DNA of 64,000 bases from Linnemannia schmuckeri (lineage: Eukaryota > Mortierellomycota > Mortierellomycetes > Mortierellales > Mortierellaceae): contig JANATG010000013.1 in NCBI GenBank assembly GCA_029449235.1, positions 310,001 to 374,000 of the forward strand. The letters are read 5' to 3'. Made by a program: the position numbers and the translations under genes. Below are positions 43,748 through 55,630 of the stretch, piece by piece. Each line of letters begins with the position of its first letter. Position 1 is the first letter of the stretch. The notes below the pieces were generated by a model. That model made no database searches. It was given only the letters and a program-made list of their open reading frames with translations, and was not told the DNA's origin.

Positions 43748-45907
43748 ATGGCACACGCTCCGTCCTTTACTTCTGCCCCTGTCAGAAGAGCAATGCGACT
43801 TTTGACGGCACCAATCGGAGGCGCCAAATTATCGCCCCTGTCAAGATCAGTTGTATTCGACGCCACCAGAGCGGGTCAGACACAACCCAGTTCACGCCTC
43901 TACTCGACCAATGTCTCCAGTGCACCTGTATCGCCTCCGCAGGTACCTGCAATCAGCGAAACATTTTGTGTACATGCATTCTCATGTCTACAGATAGAAA
44001 TGAAACGAGAATCACTCCAGCATATCGATCTTCTATCCATTCATCCTCACTTTCCACAACACAATAATCAAAAACTTCGCCCTTGCACAGCCACAACATA
44101 TGCCAACTCAACCCTCCTCATTTTTTTTATTTGTTACCTCTTGAACACAGGTTTCGAACAAGCGCGCCATTCTCTTTCCAGGTATTTCATCTCAAACAAA
44201 ACGAAATGAACAGCACAGCGTGAACGAAAGAATGAATCAAAACCACTCTCTTTGCCATCGATATTTCTCCAGTAAAACTCTACTCACACTCAACAAAAAA
44301 TAAAAAAAACACGATGTTTATCGCTGATTAGGCCAAGGTTCACAATTCGTCGGAATGGGCCGGGATCTCTACGAGACCTACCCCATCGCACGTCAAACTA
44401 TCGACGAAGCCGATGCCATTCTCTCCTCCATGCCTCCCTCAATATCACCATCATCACCTCAAGAAGAAGGGTACCTGAAGAGAGTCATGTTTGAAGGACC
44501 ACAGGAAGAACTCACAAGAACCGAGAACGCACAACCCGCCATTTTAACAACTTCTATTGCGCTGTTGAGGGTTCTGGAGACTGAACAGGGGTTGGATTTG
44601 AAGGAGAGTTGTCGGTTTGCGCTGGGTCATTCGCTGGGAGAGTATTCGGCGTTAGTTGCAACGCGTGCTTTGAGTCTTGCGGATGCTGTCCGCTTGGTGG
44701 TAAGACCGCTACGAACACTCTGTGAATGAACGCCATCGTGCTTTTTTTTTTTTTTTTTTTTTTTGAAATACTCATGCACGGCTACTTTTGATATTATTAG
44801 AGAATACGCGGAGATGCAATGACGAGGGCCGTGACGGACAAGAAGGGAATAACAGCCATGTCAGCTCTTGTCGTCCGCGCCTCCAAACTCGACGACCTCA
44901 TCAAAGCTATGCTCGACATCCAAACCGAGCTTTCATCCACAGGAGAAATTGCTGAAATCGCCAACATCAACAGCGTAAGAACAAGAAAAAGACACCTTTA
45001 CCAAACCCTGCATGACACTCTCTGCACACTTGACCCTACAGCTGGCTGACACCTTTTTTTTTTTGCGTTTGTTTTGTGTTATGGTGGCGACGATGACGAG
45101 ATAAGTCATTTCAGGTCGTTATCAGCGGAACGGTCAAGGGTGTCGATCATGCCTCAAAGTCCCTTCAGTTCCGAAAGATTGCCGCCAGAGCTGTCGATCT
45201 GCCCGTCTCGTAAGTCCATTTAATTTTTCATCGTATCGCGCTTGGACCAAAATCTTTATTTTGTACAACGAGAGTTCACGGAACATTTCGGCCATTCTTA
45301 TATCTGATAAATATCTTATCCACTTTTTTTTTTTCCTTTCTTGGGTGTAGAGCGCCATTCCACTGCAGTCTGATGGAACCAGCTACAAGGGCCATGAAGG
45401 ATGCCCTGGCCAACATCCACTTCCAACAACCTATCATCCCTGTCATCTCCAACGTCCAAGCCCAACCCGTAAAGTTTTCCCTCCAATTCAAATATTCTTT
45501 CTTTATTCGTCTGTCTCGTACGCGTACCTGAATTTGGAGTTTGAAACTAATAGAGGACAACACTTTTTTTTTTTTTTTACATTCTGCTAGATTGAATCAA
45601 GCAACGACATCTCAGGCTTACTGGTTCAACAGGTGACAGATACGGTACAATGGCGCCAAAGTCTAGTCAACCTCCACAGCCAGCAAAACGATATCTCGGA
45701 TTATATCTGCATCGGCCCCGGAAAAGTCATCTGCAACCTCTTGCGCAAGGAGTACCCCCTTGACACTATCAGGTACCTAAGAAAAATAATAATATACAAT
45801 TAACAAATCGTGAGATATGAACATAAGCTAACTTCAACACCCAAAAAACCTTTCGTTTAAATAGGTCCGTATCGACAGTAGAGGACATTCAGCAATGGAA
45901 ACTCTAG
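43748..45907 (+). CDS. MCT1: Mitochondrial malonyl-CoA:acyl carrier protein transacylase
   Basis: Moves malonyl groups from CoA to ACP for mitochondrial type II fatty acid (lipoate precursor) synthesis. Eight exons (43748-43942, 44151-44181, 44332-44699, 44801-44974, 45115-45209, 45351-45468, 45591-45772, 45865-45907) give 401 residues. The first 65 residues have many Arg/Ser/Ala and no early acidic residues, as in a mitochondrial presequence. Motifs: AILFPGQGSQFVGMG, ENAQPAILTTSIALL, nucleophile GHSLGEYSA (Ser176), VISGTVKGVD, and LPVSAPFHCSLM with the catalytic His. The 31-nt second exon encodes VSNKRAILFP. An intron at 44700 contains T23. AATAAA 35 nt past the stop. Confidence 0.94.
44742..44764 (+). 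repeat. T23 homopolymer in MCT1 intron 3
   Basis: 23 T on the sense strand, 36 nt before the 3' splice site at 44800; may serve as an extended pyrimidine tract. Confidence 0.85.
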
Positions 45908-45941
45908 TACAATTTGATAGGTAACAGGAGACCCCTATTGC

Positions 45942-45947
45942 AATAAA
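45942..45947 (+). terminator. AATAAA polyadenylation signal, MCT1
   Basis: Exact AATAAA 35 nt past the stop, in the 252-nt gap before the convergent EGT1 stop. Confidence 0.5.
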
Positions 45948-46102
45948 AAAAAAATCTTTCACACAAGAGTGGAATGAAAAAACCCTGGAGAGAGGACGCA
46001 AAGGGACGCAAAGGACGCGTGCTTCGTTTTTAAAAATTGTGGAGGGAAGGGTACTTTTCTTTCTTTGATGCCTGAACATCAGGGTCACACTGCAATCCAA
46101 AA

Positions 46103-46108
46103 TTTATT
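46103..46108 (-). terminator. AATAAA polyadenylation signal, EGT1
   Basis: TTTATT on the plus strand, 52 nt past the EGT1 stop on its own strand. Confidence 0.5.
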
Positions 46109-46159
46109 TTTTTATACACATACAGTGACAACAAAAGGTCAAGGATAAAGTCCACAAAT

Positions 46160-49100
46160 CTAAGCGCGTCGGACAAGACGGAACCCTGCAAACACAAACG
46201 GATAATTGGCCTGATACCAGTTGCGAAGGCTCCGTCTCTCCGCAATTCGGGGGTGCGTCGCCCATGAGGCTCCCAACACCACCATATGCTTCTCGTCAAA
46301 GAAATCGGTTGAGTAGCCTGGGTACAGAGTCGACGTCTTGAACCCTTCCTTGTCCAACGGCGCGAATGTGGTCGATGTCCAATCCCATAGGCCTCCAGGG
46401 CCGCTGAAATAGGAAGAAGTAGAGGAAGAAGAGGTGGTGGAGAGGGACGAGTGAGAGAGGGTGGGGTACCATTGCCGGAATCCATAGGTCTCCAACCCTG
46501 TCTTGGGGACAGTCGCTTGTCTCAGCTTGAAGGCGATCGACAGCTCATGTTCGGTTGGTAGTGTGAAGGTGGTACTCTGTTGAGACGACAGCCAGGAGGC
46601 ATATCCGGTAGCCTGAATGTTGGAGCACGAAACGGGCCAGACACCCGAGACCTCCAGGGGCACGGGGCCATAGACGCTTTTGACAAAGACTTCACCACCA
46701 TCTCGGACCAACCACGATGCGGGGGTTTTTTCGTTTCCTTGCAGAGCCTTGCCAGTGACCCCAATCGATCGCAAGTATCCAAGAAACTCGTTGTTGGTCA
46801 CCTGGCGGGACTGGATCTCGAATGCCGAAGGGGGAGAACGAGATGTGACGAGGGGGTGCTCATTGTCCCAGCCAAAGGGCGTCTTGAGGTCATTTTTGTG
46901 GGCATCGGTCAGGTCATCAGCTTCGAGATCGTTGTGGCCGAGCGAGAGGAGATCCTTGTCCAGTTGTGCAGGGTTGATTGAGAACCAGGTGGCGGGGGAG
47001 ATGGTCGAGGGAGACATTGTTGCTCCGCTGGAGGACGAATCATCGGCAGCACTCTTCCTCACCGCCCATGGTGCTGGAATCGAAGGAGGTGGTACCGTGT
47101 TGGGCGACTGTGCAAGCATGTAGATACTATGGTATCGGATCAAAACATCAATAGATTAGTACTTTGTTGTATTCATTCCTCGTTCTTGTGTGTTGTGTAT
47201 CCATCGAATCAATTCCATTCATTCATGCAATTCAAAAATACTTACATGGTCTCGAGGTGCATCGCTTCGTGCTCAAAGGCCATGAACATCATGCGGGCCA
47301 GCCGACGGGTCATGGGGTAAGAGACAGGATCGTTCAGGACCTTGAAGAGGCGCTCGCGAACACGGTCTCGGAATGCAATGATAGTCTCAACCTCGGGCCA
47401 AGTATCAGGCACCTCCGAGTGTGAATGGCACTGGGTGGGGTCCTCGACATCCGGGTCGATTCCACGCTCAAAGATGACACTGAAATGCGAAGGCTCCGTA
47501 AATGGCTCCTTAAGAACCCTCGAGAGTTGAATGTCGAGGAAGGTTGGGATGTGACCCAGGTAGAAGAGGAAGGGGTGACGAAGGGCAATGGGCTTTTCGA
47601 GAAGCATAGCCGGGTGCTGAATCATGGTCATGGTGACAAGGTCCCAGGACTTCCAAAGCTCAGTCCACTCGTCCTGCGAGGGCAATGGCTTGTCGGCCAC
47701 GAGGGTCTTGAAGTAGAAAGGCGTCTTCTGAACAAGGTGAAGATCGTACCGGTTGCTGGCGCTGGTCCATTGTCCGACCTTGGTCATCTCAGTATCCTCG
47801 AACAGCTGTGTCGACTCTTGAAGGGACCACTTGTAGGAGTACTCGACGTTGATGAGTTCGTCCTGTGCAAGGGCAATGCGAACTTCCTCACCCGTGGAGG
47901 GAGTAGTGTAAACGAGCTCATGAGCCTCCTTGACCTGGTAATATGCCTCGTGCCGTCCGATCTCGACATTGTACTGTGCGAAATAGCGGAACTTTTGGCG
48001 GTCGATAAAGTCTTGGCCGAGGAGGACATTGATGTGATCCAGACCGTTCATGATAAAGTCACGCGTCACGCCTTTTGGATCATTGTAGGCAACAGTGATC
48101 TCTTGGGCGTCGTTGCGGCGATCGATACCAATGATCCAGTTGTCGCCAACGTTGAGGGTCTTGCGGTACGAAGCAATGAAATCCTGGGCCTCCTTACGGT
48201 TGAGGTTGCCGATGGAGGACCCCAGCCAGAGAAGGGTCTTGGGGACATCAGAACCAAAGGAACTGACAAAGGCCAGCCCTTGGTCGTAGGTGCCCCAGAG
48301 ACCGGCCGTCTTGACATTGGCGAATTGACCCAGAGACTTGAGCGACTACATTGGTGGTTGTTAAGAAAGAGGTAGAAGAGGAATAGGTGAGTGTCATGCA
48401 AATCATGCGTTTGGATTTTTTTTGTCTTGTTTCTGAAAACGACCTCTCTCTTGAGCGTGAGAAAAAAGGAGATGCGCAAAAGTAACAAAAAAGTATTCAT
48501 TGTTGTCGCAAAAAAATAAAGGAGAGGGAGAGGGATAGGATAACGGTGATACCCTTACACACAACAAAAAGGACAGACAATTGCGATAACGTAAAAATAC
48601 GATAATGACAATGAAAATGGTGCCTGCGCATGCGCCTTCTTCAATTGTTCATTCGCACCCGTCCCTGATGTCTCTTAGCTGTAAAAAAAAAATAGACGCC
48701 GCACACTAACGAAGATGGTCCCCCGGACCAAAAACACTAATGGCAAATGGTCTGGGGTATGTCGCACCAAAGAAAAAAAAAAGAAGTGGTCTAGGTTTGG
48801 ATGCAATCATGACGCGCATCCATTTTCCCATGATATGAACAAAGTGCAAGTCGATCGCGACACGAATGACAGTTTTGCTCCCATGAATGGTTCGGCCCCC
48901 CTCTTCAATCATTCTTCAGCTGCATGGGTAAAGCCATGTCTGTCCAAGTCCCACTCTATCTCTGACGCCCTCTGTCCCCTTTCCTCACAAAAGAAAGCGC
49001 GTCGCCCCTCATTTTAGAACGAAAAAAATAAAAAGAAAGAAGGCGGTACTTTGGTTTGTGGGATACAAAAAAACAAAAAAGAAAAAGAAAAAGAAAATGC

Positions 49101-50168
49101 TCTTCAATGGCGTCAAATGACGCTTCTTCATTACTGCCTCTCTTCTTAATCCTACCTCGTCCTTTTTTCCTTTGTGGACGGCCTGATGTTCAGCGAAGAA
49201 AGGATTGAGGAAATGACAATTACCTTGGTCAGCTCGTCGAGCATCAGGTCGAGGGCATAGTAACGGATGTTCTTGCGCTTTCTCTCGAGGGCATTCAACA
49301 GCAGGACGGTCTTGCGGAGGGATCTAACATGGCATAATAACAAATGCACGCGCACACGTCAAACGCACAGAAAAGTGACAACAAGCAAACAGACAATCTC
49401 CATTAGTTGTCAGTGCATAGAAATGCACAGAGATACAAACAAAACCTCAAAGAAAACAAATGCACCGATGTGTCTTTTGATGTCCACCCATGACTCTTCT
49501 TCTTCTCCTTCGTCCTCATCGGTCACTTACCCAGCTCCAAGCTCGACGACGACACTGTTGTCGGGGATATGGTCAACAATCTTGTCGGCATCACGCTCAA
49601 GAATCTCAATCTCTTCCTGCGTGAGGTAGTACTCTTGCAAGTAAGTGATCTGATCAAACAACTGGAGACCATAATCGTCGTAAAGAACCATGGTCGGGAT
49701 GGTCTTGGGGGCACCCTCGACCACAGGCTTCAGGCTTGACAGGATCATCTTGGGTAAATCGAAGCCTTCAGAAGACGATGCTTCCTCAGGTGCTGTCCCG
49801 GCAGACTCTTGCTCCATATTGTTGTTGCTGCTTCCGCTGCTGGTGCTGCTGGTGCTGTCCCGGTGGTGGGTATGGTGATGATGATGCTCGTCATGGAGAT
49901 GGGCCTCGTCGGTCAGGGAGGTGACATCGGTCATGTCGTCAGGACTGTCCGAGTCGGCGCTGTCCCAGGGAGCCTCGGGGTTCTCGAGGACAAGATCAAG
50001 GGGGACGACATCAACATCCGAGGAAGCAGAAGTGTTGTTGACACCGACGCAGTGAGGAGGGCTCGGATAAACGTCTTGGTGGATCTTTTGTCTCTTGGCG
50101 TCGTGAGTGAAGGATTGACGGAGGTCGATGATGGTTGGGGTCATGGTAGAGGAATATGTAGAGGCCAT
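46160..50168 (-). CDS. EGT1: Ergothioneine biosynthesis protein Egt1 (histidine methyltransferase fused to sulfoxide synthase)
   Basis: Makes the thiol antioxidant ergothioneine: the N-terminal EgtD-like domain trimethylates histidine to hercynine, and the C-terminal EgtB-like domain adds cysteine with oxygen and iron. Four exons (50168-49531, 49323-49224, 48345-47246, 47126-46160) give 934 residues. Residues 1-130 are a disordered lead with a His run (HDEHHHHHTHHRD). Methyltransferase: YDDYGLQLFDQITYLQEYYLTQEE, SAM loop VVVELGAGSLRKT, LLWLGSSIGNLNR. Sulfoxide synthase: DinB-like helices and the iron ligand motif HEAMHLE (His605, His609, Glu611), then the formylglycine-enzyme-like fold with LPTEHELSIAF, GGLWDWTSTTF and FAGFRLVRR. 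The fusion is the known fungal form; a separate second-step lyase (Egt2) is not in the window. Confidence 0.96.
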
Positions 50169-52171
50169 GGTGATTCGAATGAAGGTGATAAAGGGAAATG
50201 TATTGTCTACTGTTGGGGATGGAGAGTGTTGAAGAGATGTTTGGAGGGTAAAGCGAAGAGATTGCAGTTGAATGCGTTTCTTTGTTGTTGTTGTTGCTGT
50301 TGAAAGGTGAAGAGGAGTTTGTTGAAGAGAAAAGGTGTGGGGGCATAGCGATGCCTTTTATACAAATGAGGATGATGACGACAAATGATGTGTGTATTTC
50401 ACGTACAGATTGTAAGACTCTTGGAGTGGCTCCCTCAGACAATTAGGGGGGCTATGGGTGGGAGGTCACCGTGTTTTTTTGGTTCGCATAGAGCCAGTAG
50501 CGAACAGCGCAGACACACACACGCAAACACATTGTTCGCTTGCGTGGTTCATTCAATTCACTCCTGATGTAGCTGGGAGAGCGTGTTGTGTTTATGTTTT
50601 GCTTACCGCTTGTCTACCCTCGGGCCTTTTTCTCCTTTCCTAACAGAAAGAGATAGTAAAGAAAACCAGGTTGCCATTTGTATTCAATTTTGATACAAAA
50701 TCTTTTTCGCGCATATGCGCGTTTCATCAAATTTGTGCGCATCGTTCGGTCCTCTTGTTCGTGAAGAATAATTCTTTTCCTCCCCAGAACAGCAACAGCA
50801 ACTGTCAACTACTTATACATTCTCCCCTCGCTTTCGTTCTCTTTATCGTTCTCTATCCTTCTCTCTCTCTCCCTCGTTATCCCTGGCATCTTATCTTCCC
50901 TTTCGATCGTTACGATTATCGCTTGCTAAGCCTATTCCGCCCTTATTTCTTCTTCCTTTTACAGTGTTATAGTGAAAAGCAACAGAAAAAGGAAGAGCTC
51001 GTTTCTGCGGAAGGAGAGATAGTCTGTCAAATCCACAGAAATGCGATCCAGCGGAAGCGGCAATGCCACAGGCTAAACCAGGACTCAGCTATTGTTTTCT
51101 GCTGTTTATTCTAATTCAATTGAACTAGAACGTCCCTTATTCGTGACTCCCTCCATCTCCCTCTTCTTCTTCCTTCCCTCCTTTTCTTGTCCGCCACATA
51201 CACTACTTTTCTACCAAATCCGTTAATCGGCAATTATCAAAAACTGACGCTAGAGATCGTCACCACCTTTCAATATAGCAGAGGGAATAGAGAGGTTGGA
51301 CAATGTTGATTTTGTTTGATCGCATCGCTGCACTTTAGGCACATCTTAGGCCACGGACCCTTCTTTCCTTCCTTCTCTGCCCTTTAATCCCTTTTTTCCA
51401 TCTGAAGGTTGTTGACCCTTGCTTACTTACTCTTACCTCACACGCACAGCCCGGACGGTAGAGAGAAAACAAAAAATCGCAACTGACAAAAGAGACTGCG
51501 CACCAAAGACCAAGTGAACCGGCGCGCTTGATGTTCAATTGAACTTAATGGTGTCCAAAAGGAGCGGCGTTAAGATCACGTCTCATCATGAGCTTGAAAC
51601 TGGCCTTTTGAGAGTTGATCCTGAGAAGTACAGTACTCTTTTTTTTTTCAGCCGCAGCAAGCACTTCGCTCTTCAAAAGACCGAGAGCCGAGATGGGTTT
51701 GTAAGCAGCGAAGCAGCCTCTTTTCTATTTTTCCTTGCTCTTTCTGACCCTTGGGACTCCTTTTTTTCTGGGGTCAACATCAATTGCTTCTGTTTGTTTC
51801 TTCAATGTTCTTTCAACAGCGCAGGCGTCAAACGTAATTGTCCTTAGTACCCAATTGATCTCTCCGTGGTCAAACTCGTTAGAGTTTATTCCTCCCGCGC
51901 TGTCTGGTTCGACAAGAGCGCAGTCCAGTAGAGGGGTGTTCTTGGACCACACCGGACTTTTACCCGTCTGGTTGTCATTGCATTCCCGCCTTCGTGCTTT
52001 TTGTTTGAAAAGTCTAGATCCCCTCACTCTCGTAGCATAGAGAGTACATGTCGCGTCGGTCGTTCCTTTTTCTTAAAGGTACAAATTACTAATTCGTTCT
52101 GCCAGACACAAAAAATAATCCGATCACCCACAGCCCCTTCCACCAACATTCGTGTCCACTCGCCATTTTTT

Positions 52172-52207
52172 CTTATTTTTCTTATTTTTCTTATTTTTCC
52201 TATTTTT
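52172..52207 (+). repeat. Four tandem copies of CTTATTTTT
   Basis: 9-bp unit repeated four times (the last as CCTATTTTT), just before the T35 tract. Confidence 0.8.
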
Positions 52208-52220
52208 CTTCGCTTGTCGC

Positions 52221-52221
<1 letters not shown>

Positions 52222-52256
<35 letters not shown>
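52222..52256 (+). repeat. T35 homopolymer
   Basis: 35 T on the plus strand. Other such tracts here lie shortly upstream of a start codon or in an intron on the sense strand; this one precedes only the uncertain frame at 52363. Confidence 0.9.
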
Positions 52257-52362
52257 CGCCTTTTGGGCCCCTCAACTTCTCCCTCATTCTCCTCCGCCTC
52301 CTTCACCATATGATGTATTTTTGATCTCTCCCCTATTTTTATATTTTTTTTCCATCAGACAT

Positions 52363-52806
52363 ATGTTCAAAGAGAAACACCTCACTACCAAATTTTACCG
52401 CTGTTTTGTTCCGAACGTCGATCCATTCTTTTTTACCCATGGTCGCTGTGACTATCCGGTCGTCGTCGCATCCTCAATTGAGAGTCGCTCATTCGCGGAT
52501 ATCCTTTTCGCCGATGGCGAGTGAGTTGCATACTTTTACCCTTACTCCTTCTGTCTGTCTTCTCTCGGTCATTGATCGATAAACGCAACATGGGAATGGG
52601 AATTTCGTTGTTGTTCAACCACAAGGATAAGAGTACCGCGGATGCAGACAGTAAAAGGCTTTTTACTCAACAGCCCACTACTACCGAGGTACCGAAAAAA
52701 AAAGTCAGCGCCTACCTTGCCTTTTTCATGCTACTCGATGGAAGATTCTCCGGAGCGCAACAGAAGGAAAAAAAAGGACGTCGACGATAAAAGGAAAGGC
52801 ATGTAA
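52363..52806 (+). CDS. Possible small two-exon gene, unknown function
   Basis: Weak candidate. Exon 52363-52520 starts MFKEKHLTTKFYRCF after TTTCCATCAG-ACAT. A GTGAGT donor at 52521 and an AG acceptor at 52625 join it in frame to 52626-52806, giving 112 residues with a Lys/Arg-rich end (RNRRKKKDVDDKRKGM). In favour: open across 60 codons after the splice, and T35 about 100 nt upstream, as in known genes of this window. Against: no recognisable domain, weak acceptor, base composition like the surrounding DNA. It may be spurious. Confidence 0.22.
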
Positions 52807-53311
52807 TTGTTGTCGCCAGTCGCTACTTTAGTCTAGAGTACAGCGTTTAAGAAAGGGACATGTTGTTATTTACCCATGAGATGAATTTGTTCCGCAATAT
52901 AGGAGCGCAAGAGAAGGAGGGAAAAGAAAAAAAGGATAGGCAACATGAACAGTAAAGTGGTTATGAAAGTTAACTATGGATGGAGACGTGTTTCGTAATT
53001 TATTAAGGTGATGATAAATGATGGTAACAGATGACAGGAGGAGATCGAGGCGGTGTGGTGTGGTGGCGACAGCGGATAGTCGAGAGAGAAGAAAAAGAAG
53101 CAGTGCTGTGCGAGGAATTACTGTTGAATGTGGCGAAGGAACAATGGACATGAACGACAGGCTAAGAGAACTGGTCCTGACGACTGAATAAACTCGTTGT
53201 ATAGGCGCAGGAGTGGGGGTATATAGTCGCTATGTGGGTGTGTGATTGCTGCTTGTCCTGTATATCGCTGTCCTTTTATCCTAGTTCTCCTGCCTAGCTC
53301 AACCTACACAG

Positions 53312-53929
53312 CTAGGATCGCAAAGGTCCGTCGAGGTCTAGGGACCGAGGGATAGGTTGTGAATTCCGTCGTTCCCGTACATTACTATTACTCGTCTGGT
53401 TCAGTTGACTCTGCACTCCCTGTCCTTGTCCTTGGCCTTGTCCATGTCCGAGTGTCGCTAAACTAATACTGCCCGCCGTCCCACTGCCACCTCCAACAAC
53501 TCCTCGCTCACTCTCTCCATCATCCTCTCCAACGCTAACAAAGTTCCCCGGCTCCTGTTTCTTTTCCCGACCCGCTCGGTATCTCTTCAAGACCAGTCCT
53601 CCAATAATCGCCAAAATGACGGCAGCCATGATAACAAGCCCCCAGTTCCGCCAAGCCGTCGATTTCCCACTCCCGTCGCCCGAACTCGAAGCTATTGCGG
53701 TCGGGGACCCCGAGACGTAGGGTGGGGGCGGGTTGACTCCGAAGACTGTTGTGGGGGGCGGTTTTGTGGTAGTTGTTGTGGTTGTAATGTTTGGAGGGAA
53801 GAGGGTGATGTTGGCTGTTTGTGAGGCTGGGATGGAGGTGATGACGCCATTGATGGCGGCGGTGACGATGTGTGTCTCCCTGGCGGGAGGCCATATGATG
53901 GATGTCACCGTCGTCTTTTCGTCTGGCAT
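53312..53929 (-). CDS. Single-pass membrane protein with Pro/Thr-rich ectodomain
   Basis: 205 residues from the ATG at 53929. Residues 1-90 are Thr/Pro/Ser-rich (for example ITTTTTTTKPPPTTV) with NIT sequons, then one transmembrane helix near 95-117 (WGLVIMAAVILAIIGGLVLKRYR), basic residues just after it, and a Gly/Gln-rich cytoplasmic tail with a GQGQGQGQG run. The layout recalls fungal cell-wall stress sensors (Wsc/Mid2-like) or other mucin-like receptors, but no signal peptide or Cys-rich domain is present. The frame stays open for 48 codons upstream of this ATG to a CTCTCTCTCAG at 54075, so the true first exon, perhaps with a signal peptide, may lie further upstream. Function unknown. Confidence 0.6.
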   Translation of the reverse strand: MPDEKTTVTSIIWPPARETHIVTAAINGVITSIPASQTANITLFPPNITTTTTTTKPPPTTVFGVNPPPPYVSGSPTAIASSSGDGSGKSTAWRNWGLVIMAAVILAIIGGLVLKRYRAGREKKQEPGNFVSVGEDDGESERGVVGGGSGTAGSISLATLGHGQGQGQGQGVQSQLNQTSNSNVRERRNSQPIPRSLDLDGPLRS

Positions 53930-55630
53930 CTTGTTTCCTGTAGGTCTGTTGTTGATGATGAAGTATGGGCGGTCCTGTAAGTAGTTGTTGTTCGAATAGA
54001 GTGTTTCTGCCGTTGGGTGTTGAGGATTGTCGTTGGTACTCCTCGAATTGGCTGTTTTGTTGTCTTTGGAGTTGCTGAGAGAGAGTAAGAGAGAGAGATG
54101 AACTTTTTTGCAGCCCTGAGGAACGACCGTGAGCTATGAGTGGTTGTGCGAGCGGACTGTCTTTGTGCTTGATTGGCCGCTCCTCACAGCCGCACTGGGC
54201 TAAAAAACAAATTCAACCCAACGTCTCGCCCTCCCCCTTTTCATTCGATGCGGCCGTGCAGAGCGAACGACATGTTTGGTCAGACCCCTCATTCCATCTC
54301 ATAAGCCAAATTTAAACGAGAGATCCAGGCACCGAGCTCATTGAAGGCATGCAAGAACGAGCAAAAGGAAATTGAGAGCTGAAGCAGTGATCGTTGTTCG
54401 ATATTAAAACGCTGGAATATGACCCTGATGTTCAGGCACATAGAATCAACAAATGGCAGTTGTGCATTGGGCACACGAGAGGGCAGTGCAATCGGCCACC
54501 TGTAAACTTTTTTTTTCTTTTTTCAAAAAAAAGGAACTCGTGACTTTGTCTTCAGACTTTACTCGTTTCCTCCACCGCCTCTCTTTCAAAGTATTAACAG
54601 CAATACGCCATGTCACCTACAGTCACAAACTCAAAGTGCTAGCGCACTCTCCTCCTTCTGCAGGTTTCTGGCATCCAACTCCACCTATACGGTTCTTCCT
54701 CCTTACACCTCTGCAAATGCACTTATCCTGGCCATCAGACGCTCCACTCATCCGAGCACAGGAACCAATGTCCAAGCGCCTCAAGGAAACCATACCAAGC
54801 CAGGGATCTTCGCCGCACCCACTTTTTAGTCCGCCAGCCTGCTTTTCTATAGCTGAAACGCCATCAACCAGGCCTTGCGATCCTCGTACCTGACCGACCT
54901 CTCAAAATCGATCAAAATTTTTTCAAGCCATATCCATAGACACATTGTTATGGGGTCTCTGTTCAATGCACGTTTACGGTTTTTTTTATACATTTCGTCT
55001 TAAGACTAATCGCATCCGTCAGCTCGCGGTCTCGTCTGGTTAATCAATCTACAACAAAATCGTCCATCCAGCAAAACAATATCCAGCTCAGTCTCTGTGG
55101 TCCAAGCTCCACAACAATCCCTCTCTTCAATCTCTATCAAATCGTAATCATACAACCTGGAGACCTGGAGAAAACTTATCCGCGGGTTCCTGATATAAGC
55201 AAATGGTTCGATCTCTTCAGCTTGTTCTAACCGTAATCCTTTGAACCATAACCATCATTCTTTTATTTCTACTTACTTATCTGTATTGGTTTTCTGAACT
55301 TTTCTATTCGGTATCATATGATCCCTTATTCTCTTTAACGTTCGCTATCGCGGCCGTTTTGCCTTTCTTTTAAAAAAAATCCTCATCATGTTGAATGTGC
55401 TCAAGCACCTAAATCCTTTGGTACTATCAAAATTATGATAATAAAAAATGAGGTTGTTCATTTACTTCAACCAGGCCATACCCTCAAAAAGAAAAAAAAA
55501 AAAAGAAAAGGAAAATGTAATTATGATTTGAGAATTATTTGAGAGTGTATTTTAAAAGGATATCATACTACTAGAAAAAAAAATTGAAAGAGGTCAAGAA
55601 CAGAATAAAAGAGCCACGATCCAACAAGTC
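53930..55630. other. Intergenic, 1.7 kb: membrane-protein leader, dispersed repeat copy B, cyclophilin 3' region
   Basis: 53930-54074 may be coding (see the membrane-protein entry). 54416-54670 is repeat copy B. 54.9-55.6 kb is A/T-rich with no recognised feature; an A-rich patch lies near 55490-55510. Confidence 0.45.
54416..54670 (+). repeat. Diverged dispersed repeat, copy B
   Basis: Counterpart of copy A near 27.5 kb, with the same block order: CTGGAATATGACCCTGATGT start, a T/A-rich middle, ACTCGTTTCCTCCACCGCCT, then CCATGTCACCTACAGTCACA and the hairpin GTGC-TAGC-GCAC. Here the frame after the ATG stops at once (TAG within the hairpin), so if the repeat once coded, this copy is broken. 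Overall likeness is roughly 75 percent in the best block by eye. Confidence 0.5.

Larger units (their letters stand above)
50169..53311. other. Intergenic, 3.1 kb: EGT1 promoter; no certain gene
   Basis: The first 250 nt are the EGT1 leader, with GTT/GTTGCTGTTG runs near 50285. CT-rich sequence covers about 50815-51200. Several A/T-rich or low-complexity parts follow, including a 9-bp tandem repeat and T35 near 52.2 kb. The only candidate gene is the weak two-exon model at 52363-52806, listed separately. Confidence 0.45.

Noticed and set aside
47425..48375. Long plus-strand frame (316 codons) across EGT1
   Set aside because: Antisense shadow of the large EGT1 exon; no motif of its own.
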